Positions 7,409-19,852 of a stretch of 64,000 nucleotides of DNA are shown one piece after another (the stretch's first letter is position 1; each line of letters starts with the position of its first letter). Position numbers and translations under genes: made by a program. Source of the stretch: Natrinema amylolyticum (GTDB taxonomy: Archaea; Halobacteriota; Halobacteria; Halobacteriales; Natrialbaceae); contig NZ_JAIWPJ010000001.1 in NCBI RefSeq assembly GCF_020515625.1, positions 1,550,001-1,614,000 on the forward strand. Direction: 5' to 3'. The notes beneath the pieces were generated by a model, which was given only the letters and a program-made list of their open reading frames with translations, made no database searches and was not told the DNA's origin.

Positions 7409-7728
7409 TCCCGTCTCGGTTCGACCGCGTTTCGTCGCCTGAAACCCACACACTCGTCGGTAATCGGTGCCTTCCACCCTCGAGTCGTCCGTCGTTCGGT
7501 TTCGATGAGCCGAATGCGGCGATTATCACTGAGACGTGACCGTCATCGGAGCCTGACAGTCATCCCGACCGTATCGACGCTACTGACCCGGAACGCACTC
7601 CTTTCGATCCGTTTGTCACTCCCTTCCGACGTCGACACGGCGGGTAGTCGGACCCGAATTTATCGGTCCTGACGACAGAAACGGTAACGAACTGATTACT
7701 AATCATGACGGTTCTCGATGGGTCGTCC
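7409..7728. other. Intergenic region before the acidic lipoprotein gene
   Basis: About 320 bases without a supportable gene. A TATA-like GAATTTATCGG near 7656-7666 precedes an ATG at 7705 and the preferred start at 7729. No clear terminator hairpin was seen after the MinD-like gene. Confidence 0.4.
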
Positions 7729-8256
7729 ATGGAGCGACGAAAGATCCTCCTCGGCAGTGGCGCAGCGCTCGCAACCGTGCTCGCGGGTTGTTCCAGTGAC
7801 GAGACAGACGACGACTCCGAGTCAGACACCGATGACAGCGAACCGCTCAACGACGACGGGGGCGGCGACACCGACGACACTGACGACACCGACGACAAAA
7901 CGGCGATTCCCGGCCTCGACCGCGACAAGCTGAAGATCGACAGCGACAAGCTATCGATCAAAGACGTCAACAAGGACGACGACGAGATCGACGTCGTCGC
8001 GACGACGACGACGACCGATCCCGAGACGCTGCAGGCAGAACTGGAGTCCCTCGGAGAGACGATCGCCGCAGCGATCACCGACTCCGAGAAGTTCGCGGCC
8101 GAAATCAACAGCGTCACGTGGGTGCTCGAGCAAGACGGCGCGAAGGTCATGTCGTTCTACGTCGACGTCCAGTGGGCGCTCGCGTACATCAACGACGAGA
8201 TGAGCGAAGACGAGTTCGTCGAGACCATCCTCGCGACGAGCGACGAAACCAAGTAA
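7729..8256 (+). CDS. Acidic haloarchaeal lipoprotein of unknown function
   Basis: A 175-residue secreted protein. MERRKILLGSGAALATVLAGC gives a twin-arginine-like signal (ERRKIL) and a lipobox LAGC, so it should be exported by Tat and lipid-anchored. A long Asp/Glu/Ser/Thr-rich linker (about residues 22-65) leads to a compact folded part with LQAELESLGETIAAAI and AYINDEMSEDEFVETI. The second ATG (7729) is preferred to the one at 7705 because it places the signal peptide at the extreme N-terminus. The folded part resembles a haloarchaea-specific DUF family, but I cannot assign a function. It is a single gene. Confidence 0.65.
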   Translation: MERRKILLGSGAALATVLAGCSSDETDDDSESDTDDSEPLNDDGGGDTDDTDDTDDKTAIPGLDRDKLKIDSDKLSIKDVNKDDDEIDVVATTTTTDPETLQAELESLGETIAAAITDSEKFAAEINSVTWVLEQDGAKVMSFYVDVQWALAYINDEMSEDEFVETILATSDETK

Positions 8257-8369
8257 CTGGTCGCTCAGTTGCGCTGACCGGCGTGTTCTTTCGGCCCCAC
8301 CCGCGAACAGCCGTCGGGCTACCCGGCGTGCGGACGCGGTCGTGACAGCGTCCGTCGCCGATTCCGGTC

Positions 8370-10148
8370 CTACATCGACTGCGGCGCGGCCACGCCCAGA
8401 ATCGAGAGCGCGTTCGCGACCGCGTGCTTTGAGGCCGCGACCAGCGCCAGCCGCGCCTCGCGGACCTCGGGGTCGACGTCGTCGGCGAGCACCGGACACT
8501 CCCGGTAGAAGCCGTTGAACCGATCGGCGAACTCGCGAGTGTACGTCGCGATCTGGTGTGGCTCGAGATCGTCGGCGGCCTCGTCGACGACCGCCGGGAA
8601 CCGCGCGATCGTCTCGAGCAGGTCCCGTTCGGCCTCGGTCTCGAGCAGGTCGGCGTCGACGGCGGTCTCGACGTCGGCCATCCCGGTCTCGGGATCGATC
8701 CCCGCTTCCTCGAGGATGCCACAGCAGCGCGCGTGGACGTACTGAACGTAGGGTGCGGACTGGGCCTCGAAGTCCAGCGCGCGCTCCCACTCGAAGGTGA
8801 TCGCCTTCGTCGGCTGTTTCGAGACGATGTCGTAGCGGACCGCGCCGATCCCGACCTGATGGGCGATGCGTTCGATGTCGTCCTCGTCCAGATCGTCGTC
8901 GCGGATGCGGTCGTCCAGTCGGTCCTCGACCTCGTCGCGAGCGCGGTCGATCGCCTCGTCGAGCAGGTCGTCGAGGTCGACGCCGGTCCCCTGACGGGTA
9001 CTCATCTTCCCCTCGGGGAGGTTGACGTACGAGTAGAGCACCTGCCGGAGCTGGTCCGTCTCGTTGCCCAGCAGCTCGAGGGTCGTTCGGACCTGTTTGG
9101 CCTGCAGCTTGTGGTCCTCGCCCAGCACCGTCACCGCGCGGTCGTAGTTGTCGAACTTCCACTCGTGGTGGGCCAGGTCGCGGGTGGCGTAGAGCGAGGT
9201 GCCGTCCGACCGCAGGAAGACGAGGTTCTTGTCGATGCCGTGGTCCTCGAGCTCGAGCTGCCAGGCGTCTTCCTCGTAGACCGATTCGTCGAGTTCTTTG
9301 AGCCGGTCGACGAGGTCGTCGGTCGCGCCCGAGCGCATGAACCGCGTCTCCTTGACGAATTCGTCGAACTCGGCCGGCAGGCGGGCGAGACACTCCGTCA
9401 TGCCACCGAGCACCTGATCGACGACCTCGCTGACCCGCTCGTAGGCCTCGTCGTCGCCCGCCTCTAAGCCCTGCATGATCGACTCGATCTCGGCCTCGGC
9501 GTCCTCGACCTCGGCTTCGGGCGCGTTCTCGAGGTAGGCGTTGCCCTTGCGGTAGTAGCGCACGAGGTCGTACTCGATGCGGTCGCGCTCGGGCGGCTCG
9601 TCCAGATCCTCCTCGTCGAAGGTCTCGTAGGCCCAGGTGAAGACGGCCATCTGTCGGCCGGCGTCGTTGACGTAGTAGTGGCGGTCGACGTCGTACCCCG
9701 CGAAATCGAGCAGGTTCGCGACCGCGTCGCCGATGATCGGGTTCCGGGCGCGGCCGACGTGGACCGGTCCCGTCGGGTTCGCGCTCGTGTGTTCGACGAC
9801 GACCGACTCCTCGCGGTCCGCGAGCGACCCGTAGGCGTCGTCGGTCGCCGCCTCGAGCGTCGTCGCGAGATAGGCGTCGCTCGGCAGGAAGTTGAGATAC
9901 GGTCCCTGCGTCTGGATCTCGGCGACGTAGGTCAGTTCGTCGGCGTCAATCTCGTCGGCTATCCGTCCGGCGACCTGCGGTGGCGGCGCACCGGCCTCGC
10001 CGGCGAGTCGGAACGCCACACTCGAGGCCAGCACGCTCTCGACGTCGTCCGGCGGTTCTTCGATCCCGAGATCGTCCGTCGGGAAGTCGAGTTCGGAGAG
10101 CGCCCCCTCGAGGGCGTCCTCGACCTCCGCGCGTAGGGAGAGGAACAT
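8370..10148 (-). CDS. argS: Arginyl-tRNA synthetase
   Basis: A 592-residue class I aminoacyl-tRNA synthetase that charges tRNA-Arg. The N-terminal tRNA-recognition domain (about 1-110) precedes the catalytic core with the HIGH-like signature [12 protein letters not shown] (HVGR, 130-133). The KMSKS-loop equivalent EGKMSTRQG is near residue 381. The C-terminal anticodon-binding DALR domain contains YVQYVHARC and [15 protein letters not shown]. Length and motif order match full-length ArgS. The protein is strongly acidic with an inserted charged segment, typical of halophiles. It is monocistronic. Confidence 0.97.
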   Translation of the reverse strand: MFLSLRAEVEDALEGALSELDFPTDDLGIEEPPDDVESVLASSVAFRLAGEAGAPPPQVAGRIADEIDADELTYVAEIQTQGPYLNFLPSDAYLATTLEAATDDAYGSLADREESVVVEHTSANPTGPVHVGRARNPIIGDAVANLLDFAGYDVDRHYYVNDAGRQMAVFTWAYETFDEEDLDEPPERDRIEYDLVRYYRKGNAYLENAPEAEVEDAEAEIESIMQGLEAGDDEAYERVSEVVDQVLGGMTECLARLPAEFDEFVKETRFMRSGATDDLVDRLKELDESVYEEDAWQLELEDHGIDKNLVFLRSDGTSLYATRDLAHHEWKFDNYDRAVTVLGEDHKLQAKQVRTTLELLGNETDQLRQVLYSYVNLPEGKMSTRQGTGVDLDDLLDEAIDRARDEVEDRLDDRIRDDDLDEDDIERIAHQVGIGAVRYDIVSKQPTKAITFEWERALDFEAQSAPYVQYVHARCCGILEEAGIDPETGMADVETAVDADLLETEAERDLLETIARFPAVVDEAADDLEPHQIATYTREFADRFNGFYRECPVLADDVDPEVREARLALVAASKHAVANALSILGVAAPQSM

Positions 10149-10470
10149 ACCCGCCCGTATTCAGGGCTCGAGTAAAGGAATGTCGGGTTTCGTCTCGAGA
10201 GCAAGTTCGAGAATGACCCGTCACCGAGAGAGGGGAGTCGGCTTCCGTAGAGAGCGACTCGTGAAACTCACGAGAAGTCCGGCTCGAGGAGTTCTCCCGC
10301 AGTATCCGAGAGCGGATCGAACGGTTCACCGCGAGAGAGCAACGCTTTCTCGGCATCGATCGAAACAGACGAAAAGCGGGTCTGTCAAAACCCTCGGAGC
10401 AGTACGGAGTGGTCGAGAGCGAGGAAACAGAAACGGATAGGGGCCCCACCTACCAACCGCTAGGATAGAT
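10149..10470. other. Intergenic region between argS and the GH43-like gene
   Basis: About 320 bases between the divergent argS and GH43-like genes. I see no gene or RNA. An inverted repeat ACAGAC-N9-GTCTGT at 10365-10385 lies about 90 bases before the GH43-like start and could be an operator. Confidence 0.35.
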
Positions 10471-11415
10471 ATGGAGGCATACTTGTTCGTTCACTTCAAG
10501 GAGAAGCGGACGCCGGACGGTGAGCAGGTGTATTTCGGGATCAGTACGGACGGATTCCACTGGGAGGAGGTAAACGGGGGCGACCCCGTCCTCTGGAGTT
10601 ATAAAGGCGATAAGGGGGTCAGGGACTGTACGATCACCAGAACGACGGACGGGAAATTCGTGATAATGGGGACGGATCTCAGCCTGGCGTACGGGATGCC
10701 CAATCAGTATCGCGGTTCGTGGGACGAGATCAACCGCAACGGGAGTAACTCGCTGGTGCTGTGGGAGTCCGAGGACCTGACCGACTGGTCCGAACAACGG
10801 ATGGTCGAATTCGGAGACGGGGAGTTCGGCTGCCTCTGGGCGCCGGACATTACCTACGACGGGGAGAACGACGAGTACATCGTTCACTGGTCGTCGTCAC
10901 ACCGCAGCAACGACTACGGGGACAAAGCGATTTATTACGCGAGGACCGACTCGTTCGACGCGTTCTCGGACCCGGAACTACTGTATCGGAAAGCGGACAG
11001 CGGCGTCATCGACTCCGCGATGTACGCGGAAGACAGGACGTATTACTGTTTCGTCAAAAGCGATGCGAATCCGACCGGAATTATCCTGCTGAAAAGCGAG
11101 CGGCCGACCGGGCCGTTCACCCGGGTTACGGCGTTCGATCGCACCATGGAGGGACTCGAGGGCGGGCGATACGAGGCACCGACCGCCGTGCGACTCGATG
11201 ACGGACGGTGGTGTCTGTTCTTGGATTACTACGGCGGCAGTCCGGAGACGCAGGGCTACGTTCCGTTCGTGGCGGATTCGTTAGCGGAGGAGTTCGTGCG
11301 CGCCGACGACGAGTTCTCGTTCCCATACGGGTTCAAACACGGCACGGTGCTTCCGATCACGACCGAAGAGTACGAGCGACTGAAAGCGTACGAGAAGGAT
11401 CCGTCGGAGCGGTAG
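10471..11415 (+). CDS. GH43-like five-bladed beta-propeller glycosidase, probably cytoplasmic
   Basis: A 314-residue protein resembling glycoside hydrolase family 43 (arabinosidase/xylosidase-type). Repeated propeller-blade phrases are visible: YFGISTDGFHWEEV, VLWESEDLTDWSE, LWAPDITYDGENDEYIVHWS, IYYARTDSFDAF and YEAPTAVRLDDGRWCLF. The WAPD block and the Glu in YEAP match GH43 active-site regions. There is no signal peptide, so it acts inside the cell or is exported in an unusual way. The coding sequence looks lower in GC (two 60-base lines I counted gave about 53% and 60%) than flanking genes (near 65%), hinting at transfer. No sugar transporter or other carbohydrate gene is beside it. Substrate is unknown. 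Confidence 0.7.
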   Translation: MEAYLFVHFKEKRTPDGEQVYFGISTDGFHWEEVNGGDPVLWSYKGDKGVRDCTITRTTDGKFVIMGTDLSLAYGMPNQYRGSWDEINRNGSNSLVLWESEDLTDWSEQRMVEFGDGEFGCLWAPDITYDGENDEYIVHWSSSHRSNDYGDKAIYYARTDSFDAFSDPELLYRKADSGVIDSAMYAEDRTYYCFVKSDANPTGIILLKSERPTGPFTRVTAFDRTMEGLEGGRYEAPTAVRLDDGRWCLFLDYYGGSPETQGYVPFVADSLAEEFVRADDEFSFPYGFKHGTVLPITTEEYERLKAYEKDPSER

Positions 11416-11515
11416 GCGACAGCCCGCTCACCTCGCGTATTCGGCATGGCCGCTGCACCGTCTCTCCGTATGAGGCTTTTAACAGAGGTGAAATCGGTGA
11501 AACAGCACCGGAACG

Positions 11516-11749
11516 CTACTTCTTGTGCGTGAAAATGACCGCCTGATCGTCCGCTGATCCCACGCACAGATCCAGTTGTTTCGAGAGGTTGAGACTCGCC
11601 GGGTTCTCCTTACAGACGACGAGATCGTCGAACTGGGAATCACAGGCCGGGCAGGCGACCGCCACCGTGTTCTGATAGCTCCTGATCGCCTCGTTTTCCT
11701 CACGAAGCGTCAACGAGGACACGAGTTCGTCGAGATCGATATCGTCCAT
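11516..11749 (-). CDS. Small haloarchaeal CxxC protein ('flagella cluster protein'-like)
   Basis: A 77-residue protein with VACPACDSQFDDLVVCKEN, a CxxC zinc-ribbon-like knuckle, and a C-terminus LCVGSADDQAVIFTHKK. The overall plan (short N-terminal helix, CPAC, then a final ...FTH) matches small haloarchaeal proteins annotated as flagella cluster protein. The ATG at 11749 is chosen because a TATA-like TTTTTATG (about 11774-11783) lies 25-35 bases before it; a further ATG at 11776 would overlap that element. The role is unknown; a zinc-binding adaptor is plausible. Confidence 0.6.
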   Translation of the reverse strand: MDDIDLDELVSSLTLREENEAIRSYQNTVAVACPACDSQFDDLVVCKENPASLNLSKQLDLCVGSADDQAVIFTHKK

Positions 11750-11924
11750 ACGTCCCCTTTCTGAGCCAGTACTCATAAAAATAGGCGAACGAAGCGACCC
11801 GATCGTCTCGCAGACCGATTTATCGTGCCCGCCGAACTGCGATTCCGTCGTGTCACGGTGCAGAGAACCGCTGGAACCTACCGATTGAAGAAGGTCGGGC
11901 CCGCCACGTGACCTGTAACACGGT

Positions 11925-12569
11925 ATGACTTCGGGATACGCCCTCGAAACCGCGACCACGCTGCTGACACTCGTTCCTGCGAGCGTCGCCGCCCGAAGCG
12001 ACCTCGAGGACGTCGTCACGAATCCCGCGACGCTCGAGGAACTGGCGCTCGCGGTCGGGCTCTATGTCCTCGCGACCGTCGTCATCGGAGCGCTCGTTCT
12101 CGCGGTCTCCCAGTCGTCCGTTCGGCGGATCGAAACTCGAATCGTCGAAGAACCGGTGACCACGGGCGTGATCGGTATCGGTGTTCTGGTCGGCGGCGTC
12201 GTCGCGTTCGCGGTCCTGACGGCCGCCGCGTCGCTCCTCGTCGCGATTGGCGCACCGGAACCGGTCGGGACCGTGCTCGAGGCGCTGACGGTCGCGTTCC
12301 CGATCGCGCTGACGATCGCCAACACCGTCGGTGTCATCGTCCTCGGCTCGAGACTGCTCCGGTGGGTCGGTCGCGGACCGAACCCGTGGCTCGCGCTCGT
12401 CGTCGGCGCGATCGCGGTCAACGTCCTCTATCTGATCCCGGTGGTGAACATCGTCACTGTCCTCGGCCTCGTCGCCCTCGCAACCGGTGCGATCGCCGGC
12501 CAGTGGTGGCGCGATCGCGGGAACGAGTCGTCCGATTCGACGCCGCGCGAGCGGTCGGCGGACGACTGA
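11925..12569 (+). CDS. Polytopic membrane protein of unknown function
   Basis: A 214-residue protein with about four or five membrane segments: around residues 45-65, 85-115, 125-145, 155-175 and 175-190. Between helices 1 and 2 it has a charged loop, SSVRRIETRIVEEP. The C-terminus after GQWWRDRG is soluble and acidic. The glycine/valine-rich helices resemble small haloarchaeal membrane proteins, but I recognise no catalytic motif. It lies upstream of uvrA in the same direction with about 240 bases between, so co-transcription is doubtful. Confidence 0.6.
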   Translation: MTSGYALETATTLLTLVPASVAARSDLEDVVTNPATLEELALAVGLYVLATVVIGALVLAVSQSSVRRIETRIVEEPVTTGVIGIGVLVGGVVAFAVLTAAASLLVAIGAPEPVGTVLEALTVAFPIALTIANTVGVIVLGSRLLRWVGRGPNPWLALVVGAIAVNVLYLIPVVNIVTVLGLVALATGAIAGQWWRDRGNESSDSTPRERSADD

Positions 12570-12615
12570 CTTCGGGGACTCGAGCGAGCCGGTACGCCGG
12601 TTGTCGCCCCGCCTT

Positions 12616-12663
12616 GTCGATTCGTGTTGGCGTCGATCCGTGCCGGTGTCGATTCGTGCCGGT
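12616..12663. repeat. 16-bp tandem repeat, three units
   Basis: Three adjacent 16-base units of the form GTCGATYCGTGYYGGY (12616-12631, 12632-12647, 12648-12663), followed by the first bases of a fourth. It lies in the gap before uvrA. It does not look coding. Confidence 0.6.
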
Positions 12664-12810
12664 GTCGACGATAACGATCGGACGACGTGTGGCAACTGAT
12701 GACGTGGCATTGCCCTTTCAGACTCGTTAAGTCCTTGCGGCCACTGACTCAGATACAATGAATCTGGAACCGCGTCGACAGGAGAGACAGTGTCTATTTG
12801 CGACCGAACG

Positions 12811-15774
<2,964 letters not shown>

Positions 15775-15910
15775 TCGGAGCCGATCGGTGTCACGCAACG
15801 ACATCGGCGACTCGAGCGGACCGCCCAACGGGCCGCAACTCGAGCGCGCCGGCATCCGTTCGCGCTCGAGTGGGAACGACTAACCGCGTTCCGGCGAAAC
15901 CGACCGCTCG

Positions 15911-16327
15911 ATGAGCGGACTGAAGACCGTCGTTCGCAACGGGTTCACCGGTGGCGGCGCTGCGACCCTGCTGTTAGCGGGGCTGTTCGTCGCCGGTGGC
16001 GATCCGAACGGAGCGGCGACGCTGCTTCTCGCCGGCTGGCTCGCCGTCGTCGGCGTCGCGTTGCTCCTCGCCGGCACCCGCGAGCGAGTCGTCGTCGCCG
16101 GTCGGCCCGTCGGCTGGCCCCGCGTGGCTGCCGTCGGGATCGGTACGCTCGCGGTCGGCACGGGAGTATTCGGGGTCACCCGGCTCCGCTCGCTCGAGGT
16201 TGCAAGCGGTCCGTGGCTGCTCACTGCCGCGATCACGGTCTTCGCGATGGGGTATCTCTCCTGGTTCGCCCGCGAGTGCTGGACCGGTGGCCGGCAACTG
16301 GACGACGAGCTGTTCGCCGTCGGGTGA
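15911..16327 (+). CDS. Small four-helix membrane protein of unknown function
   Basis: A 138-residue protein with four predicted membrane helices (about residues 15-30, 37-55, 70-88, 100-118) separated by short loops, one containing GTRERVVVAGRPVGWPR. Ala/Gly/Leu-rich helices with no recognisable active site. It follows uvrA with a 136-base gap and precedes another membrane-protein gene by 78 bases, all in one direction. I do not recognise the family. Confidence 0.55.
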   Translation: MSGLKTVVRNGFTGGGAATLLLAGLFVAGGDPNGAATLLLAGWLAVVGVALLLAGTRERVVVAGRPVGWPRVAAVGIGTLAVGTGVFGVTRLRSLEVASGPWLLTAAITVFAMGYLSWFARECWTGGRQLDDELFAVG

Positions 16328-16405
16328 GTTCGATCGCGCGGTCCGTCCGTTTCAACGGGTGGCACTGCCGCCCGTTCTTTTCACCACCGGCGTTGTCGGG
16401 TCGAT

Positions 16406-17422
16406 ATGAGCGCACGCGACCGGGAGCTGTCCACGACCGCGGACGGCGAAGAGAGCGAGTTGACGTACCAGAAGATAACCGAGTCGCCGCTCAGGCGCTG
16501 GCTGATGCTCGACGGTCACCGACTGGCCATCGCCGGGCTACTGACCGGGGGCCTCTACGCCGCCGTCATCGCGCTGTACGTCGCCGGGCTGTTCCCCGTA
16601 AACGACGCGGGAGCCGTGGTCACGCTCTACGGTTCGCTCGTCGGCGGGACGCTGCCGTTCATCACGATCGTACTGGCGATCAATCAGCTCGTCCTCTCCC
16701 AGGAATTGGGCTGGACGCCGGATCTCAGGGATCGGTTCGACGGCATGACCGAGTTTCAGCGGGACGTCGAGGAACTGACCGAGTCGGGCGTCAGTCCGGC
16801 GTCACCGGCCGCCTTCTTGAACGTCATCGTCACCGCGACGGTCGACCGCGCCCGGCGGCTTCCCGACGCGCTCGCGGACGACGCCGACCCGGACAAGTGG
16901 GCGGAAGTCGAGCGGTTCATCGAGACCTTCGAGTCGGACGGAAAGACGGTCTCGAACGCGCTCGAGGACGCCGAGTTCGGGACGTTCGAGGCGCTGTCGG
17001 CAGTGCTCGGCCACCACCAGGGGAACTACTACCACGCGGCGCGGACGTTCCGAGACGAGTGGGACGACGTCTTCGACGAGACGGAACCGCTCGAGGAGTT
17101 GATCGAACTGCTGGGCTTTCTCGCGGTCGCTCGCCAGACGTTCAAGACGCTGTACGTCCAGCACGAACTGGCCGTCCTCTCGCGAATGCTCCTGTACGTC
17201 GGCTTCCCCACGCTGGTCGGCGGCGGCCTGCTGCTCGTCTCCTACGGACGGATCGCCGACGCGGTCGCAACCGACTGGCTCCTGCTGGCGATCGCCGCTG
17301 GCGGCGTCGTGCTCGTCTTCCTCCCCTTTATGGTCCTGCTGAGCTACGCGCTCCGGATCGCGACGATCGCCGCGCGGACCGCCGACTTCGGCCCCTTCGT
17401 CCCGCGGTCCTCGAGCGAGTAA
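16406..17422 (+). CDS. Conserved haloarchaeal membrane protein of unknown function
   Basis: A 338-residue protein with two N-terminal helices (about residues 42-62 and 72-95), a long acidic soluble middle part (about 100-250) and two C-terminal helices (about 260-280 and 293-318). The middle part includes a stretch with several aromatic and histidine residues (LGHHQGNYYHAARTF). The 2+2 helix plan with a large cytoplasmic insert resembles signalling or channel-like scaffolds, but no motif supports a specific function. Three genes from 15911 to 17906 run in the same direction and could share a transcript. Confidence 0.6.
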   Translation: MSARDRELSTTADGEESELTYQKITESPLRRWLMLDGHRLAIAGLLTGGLYAAVIALYVAGLFPVNDAGAVVTLYGSLVGGTLPFITIVLAINQLVLSQELGWTPDLRDRFDGMTEFQRDVEELTESGVSPASPAAFLNVIVTATVDRARRLPDALADDADPDKWAEVERFIETFESDGKTVSNALEDAEFGTFEALSAVLGHHQGNYYHAARTFRDEWDDVFDETEPLEELIELLGFLAVARQTFKTLYVQHELAVLSRMLLYVGFPTLVGGGLLLVSYGRIADAVATDWLLLAIAAGGVVLVFLPFMVLLSYALRIATIAARTADFGPFVPRSSSE

Positions 17423-17510
17423 CGGCCGTTGCCCGTCCGACTCTCGCCGCCGAGACCGCGCGGAATCGACCGGGCGTACAGCCAAGGGGAACGCCGGACA
17501 AGGAACACGT

Positions 17511-17906
17511 ATGCCAGAGGACACCACACCGACCGAGGCGACCGAGGAGCCGACCCCCGTCGAGGAGGCCCGGACGGACTCGTTCGACCTCGAGCACGCC
17601 GAACGCGTCCGAATCGGCGTCACGCGCGGGGAGACCGACCTCGAGTTGGGACCGCCGCGGGACTACCCGGACCGAGCGGACGTGTCGGTGCGGCCCGAAT
17701 CGGCGGACGATCACCGCGTCGTCCTCAGTATCGACGCGATGGCGGGCGACCACGGGACGGGGCACGCGGACGTCGAACTGACGCCGGCGGAAGCCCGCGC
17801 GTTACGCGATCGGCTCGACGATATCGTCCGCTGGATGGCCGAAGACGACGGCGTCGCCGCTCGTGCGACCGAAACGACCGACGGTTCCGACTCCGATCCG
17901 GGCTAA
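17511..17906 (+). CDS. Small acidic haloarchaeal protein, DUF6360-like
   Basis: A 131-residue acidic soluble protein. An N-terminal Pro/Thr/Glu-rich stretch (1-25) precedes a compact core: FDLEHAERVRIGVTRGETDLEL, then VVLSIDAMAGDHGTGHADVEL and LTPAEARALRDRLDDIVRWM, ending in a helix. The arrangement resembles a haloarchaea-only family I associate with DUF6360; that name is from memory. No enzyme motif is seen. The gene starts 88 bases after the preceding membrane-protein gene. Confidence 0.55.
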   Translation: MPEDTTPTEATEEPTPVEEARTDSFDLEHAERVRIGVTRGETDLELGPPRDYPDRADVSVRPESADDHRVVLSIDAMAGDHGTGHADVELTPAEARALRDRLDDIVRWMAEDDGVAARATETTDGSDSDPG

Positions 17907-18000
17907 CGGCGATGGGCTTCGAGTCCGCGTCTCGGACGCTCGCTCGAGCGGCGGCTCTCGATGCCTCGAATCGTTCCGCAGTGGCGGTCGGACCCAGCGA

Positions 18001-18405
18001 TTACTCGGGGCTCGGCGACTGCACGCGCGAGAGGTACCCCGCCAGGTCCGACGTGGTGACCATCCCGATGACGCCCTCGTCCTCGTCGACGACCGGAATG
18101 TGGTGGAAGCCGCGTTCGACCATCACGTCCGCGGCGTCGCGGATGCTGTCCTGTGCGGACGCCGTCACGACGTCGCTGCTCATGTACTTCGAAACCGGCG
18201 TCTGGTCTTTCGGCTTCTGTTCGGCGACGATCCGGACGAAGTCCGTCGTCGTCAGGATTCCCTCGAGCCGGTTGTCGTCGTCGACGACGACGACCGATCC
18301 GATCCCGTTTTCGAGCATTTCCTGTGCGGCATCCTCGACGAGCGTGTCCGGCGTCACCGTGTGGAGCGACGTGGACATGACCCGAGCGACGAAAATATCT
18401 TCCAT
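18001..18405 (-). CDS. Tandem CBS-domain protein
   Basis: A 134-residue protein made of two CBS domains (a Bateman module), residues about 8-62 and 72-126. Characteristic phrases are VTPDTLVEDAAQEMLENGIGSVVVVDDDNRLEGILTTTD and the second copy ending in GFHHIPVVDEDEGVIGMVTTSDL. Bateman modules bind adenosyl nucleotides or similar ligands and act as regulatory sensors, often for a partner protein. No partner domain is fused and no obvious partner lies next to it. Haloarchaea carry many stand-alone paralogues. Confidence 0.85.
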   Translation of the reverse strand: MEDIFVARVMSTSLHTVTPDTLVEDAAQEMLENGIGSVVVVDDDNRLEGILTTTDFVRIVAEQKPKDQTPVSKYMSSDVVTASAQDSIRDAADVMVERGFHHIPVVDEDEGVIGMVTTSDLAGYLSRVQSPSPE

Positions 18406-18931
18406 ACCCCATAGTACTCGGTAAACAATATAAGGATTGTCGGACCGATTCGGTCCGAAACGCTCACACGGATGGAATTGTGTGCAGTCCGGCCCGATCG
18501 AATCTGACTCGAGCGACGGAATCCGTTCCGTGATCGACCTTGAGGGTCTGGGTCGGACTCGAGCCGAAAAGGCGGAGGGATTACATATCGCTTCCAGAAC
18601 TGGTTCTCTAATTAGGCAATTTATTTATATTTATCGTAGAATCGCCAAAGGTGCGTTTCTATCGACCAGATATCGACCCTCAGCGTTTCACACTCGATTC
18701 TAACACCCCATACGCTGTTCGAATGGAATCCATCGGGAAACGCTAAATAGAAACGATAAACGCTCTGATCCGGCGCAAGAGGGCCTCTATTCGGTGTCAA
18801 ACGATATATGATATAGATGGGGAGAACCACATGTGTATCCAACTAAATTATTCTCCTAATCTGGTAGCTAACCGCTTCGAACGCGAGGAACGCGGTCGTT
18901 GGGGATGAGAGAAGTCGCCGAGTGAGCCGTC
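18406..18931. other. AT-rich intergenic region
   Basis: About 525 bases with no supportable gene. The part from about 18595 to 18870 is clearly lower in GC than its surroundings, with runs such as AATTTATTTATATTTATCG. Short inverted repeats occur (for example AGAAC-TG-GTTCT at 18596-18607). It lies downstream of the IclR gene and upstream of the CBS gene (both minus strand), so it contains the CBS promoter. A 73-codon minus-strand frame here looks non-coding. Confidence 0.4.
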
Positions 18932-19723
18932 TCAGGAGTGGGCGAGGTTCAACTCGAGTTCGTTGATGACGCTCCGGGTCGTGTCGGGGATCTCGGACTC
19001 GAAGCGCTCGCCGCGCATGCGGTGGCTCGGGCCTGCGACGGCGAACGCACCGATGACCGCCCCCTCCGGGCCCGTCAGCGGTACGCCGACCGCGCGGAGT
19101 CCGCGCGTGCTCTCGTCGATGTTGAACGCGTACCCTCGCTCGCGGATCGCCTCGAGTTCCTCGAACAGTTCGGCTTCGCTCGTGATCGTCTCGTCGGTGG
19201 CGGCCGGCAACCCGTGGCGGGCGACGATCTCGCGGACGCGCTCGTCGGGCAAGTTCGCCAGGATCACCTTCCCGCCGGCGACCTGGTGCATGTAGAACCG
19301 CTTTCCGATCCGGGCGCGGCTGAAGACGCCTTTCTGCCCCGCCTTTCGGTCGAGGACGACGGAGCGGCCGCGCTGTTCGATCGAGAACTGGACCGTTTCC
19401 CCGGTGAGATCCGCCAACTCTCGGACCTTCGGTTCGATGTACTGGAGCCCCTCGACCTGATGGAGGGCGTAGCCGCCGACGTCCAGGAATCGGAGGCCGA
19501 TCCGGTAGGTATCGCCCTCCTTGACGACGTAATCGTGCTTGAGAAGAGTAATTAGGTGTTTGTGGACCGTCCCCTTCGATTTCCCGGTCGCCTCGGCCAG
19601 CTCCGAGACCCCGGCCCCGTCTCGAGCCTGTAGCTCGTCGACGATCGCGAGCGAGGTCTCGACGCTCTTGATGGTCGGTGAACCGGGTTCGCGCTCCCGA
19701 TCGCCGGCGTCGTTTCGGGACAT
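18932..19723 (-). CDS. IclR-family transcriptional regulator
   Basis: A 263-residue regulator. The N-terminal winged helix-turn-helix (about 18-75) contains SVETSLAIVDELQARDGAGVSELAEATGKSKGTVHKHL. The C-terminal ligand-binding IclR domain follows with FSRARIGKRFYMHQVAGGKVILANLPDE and GYAFNIDESTRGLRAVGVPL. IclR proteins bind palindromes and respond to small organic acids or aromatic metabolites. It is divergent from the CoA-transferase pair, and a 7-base-arm inverted repeat lies between them. It probably controls the cluster up to 28.7 kb. The ATG at 19723 is chosen because a TATA-like CTTTTAGG lies 25-35 bases before it. Confidence 0.9.
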   Translation of the reverse strand: MSRNDAGDREREPGSPTIKSVETSLAIVDELQARDGAGVSELAEATGKSKGTVHKHLITLLKHDYVVKEGDTYRIGLRFLDVGGYALHQVEGLQYIEPKVRELADLTGETVQFSIEQRGRSVVLDRKAGQKGVFSRARIGKRFYMHQVAGGKVILANLPDERVREIVARHGLPAATDETITSEAELFEELEAIRERGYAFNIDESTRGLRAVGVPLTGPEGAVIGAFAVAGPSHRMRGERFESEIPDTTRSVINELELNLAHS

Positions 19724-19775
19724 GACGTGTATCATAGCGCCCGCACGCCTAAAAGGTTCACCGATGAGAAACGAT

Positions 19776-19798
19776 CGGAGAAACTATTTCGTTCTCCG
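19776..19798. promoter_or_regulatory. Inverted repeat between the IclR gene and the CoA-transferase genes
   Basis: CGGAGAA-N9-TTCTCCG, perfect 7-base arms. It lies 53 bases before the IclR-gene ATG and about 90 bases before the CoA-transferase ATG, at a typical place for an autoregulated divergent promoter. IclR binding is inferred only. Confidence 0.45.
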
Positions 19799-19852
19799 AG
19801 GGACCCCGTTCGTCTCGATTCGAGTCGCCGTCCCCGTAGAAAAGAGACGACC

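Noticed and set aside
10365-10385. Terminator hairpin ACAGAC-N9-GTCTGT
   Set aside because: No T-run follows and both flanking genes start here, so it is better regarded as a possible operator than as a terminator.
18621-18842. 73-codon minus-strand frame in the AT-rich gap
   Set aside because: Low GC throughout and composition unlike other coding sequence in the window; no motif or start signal.
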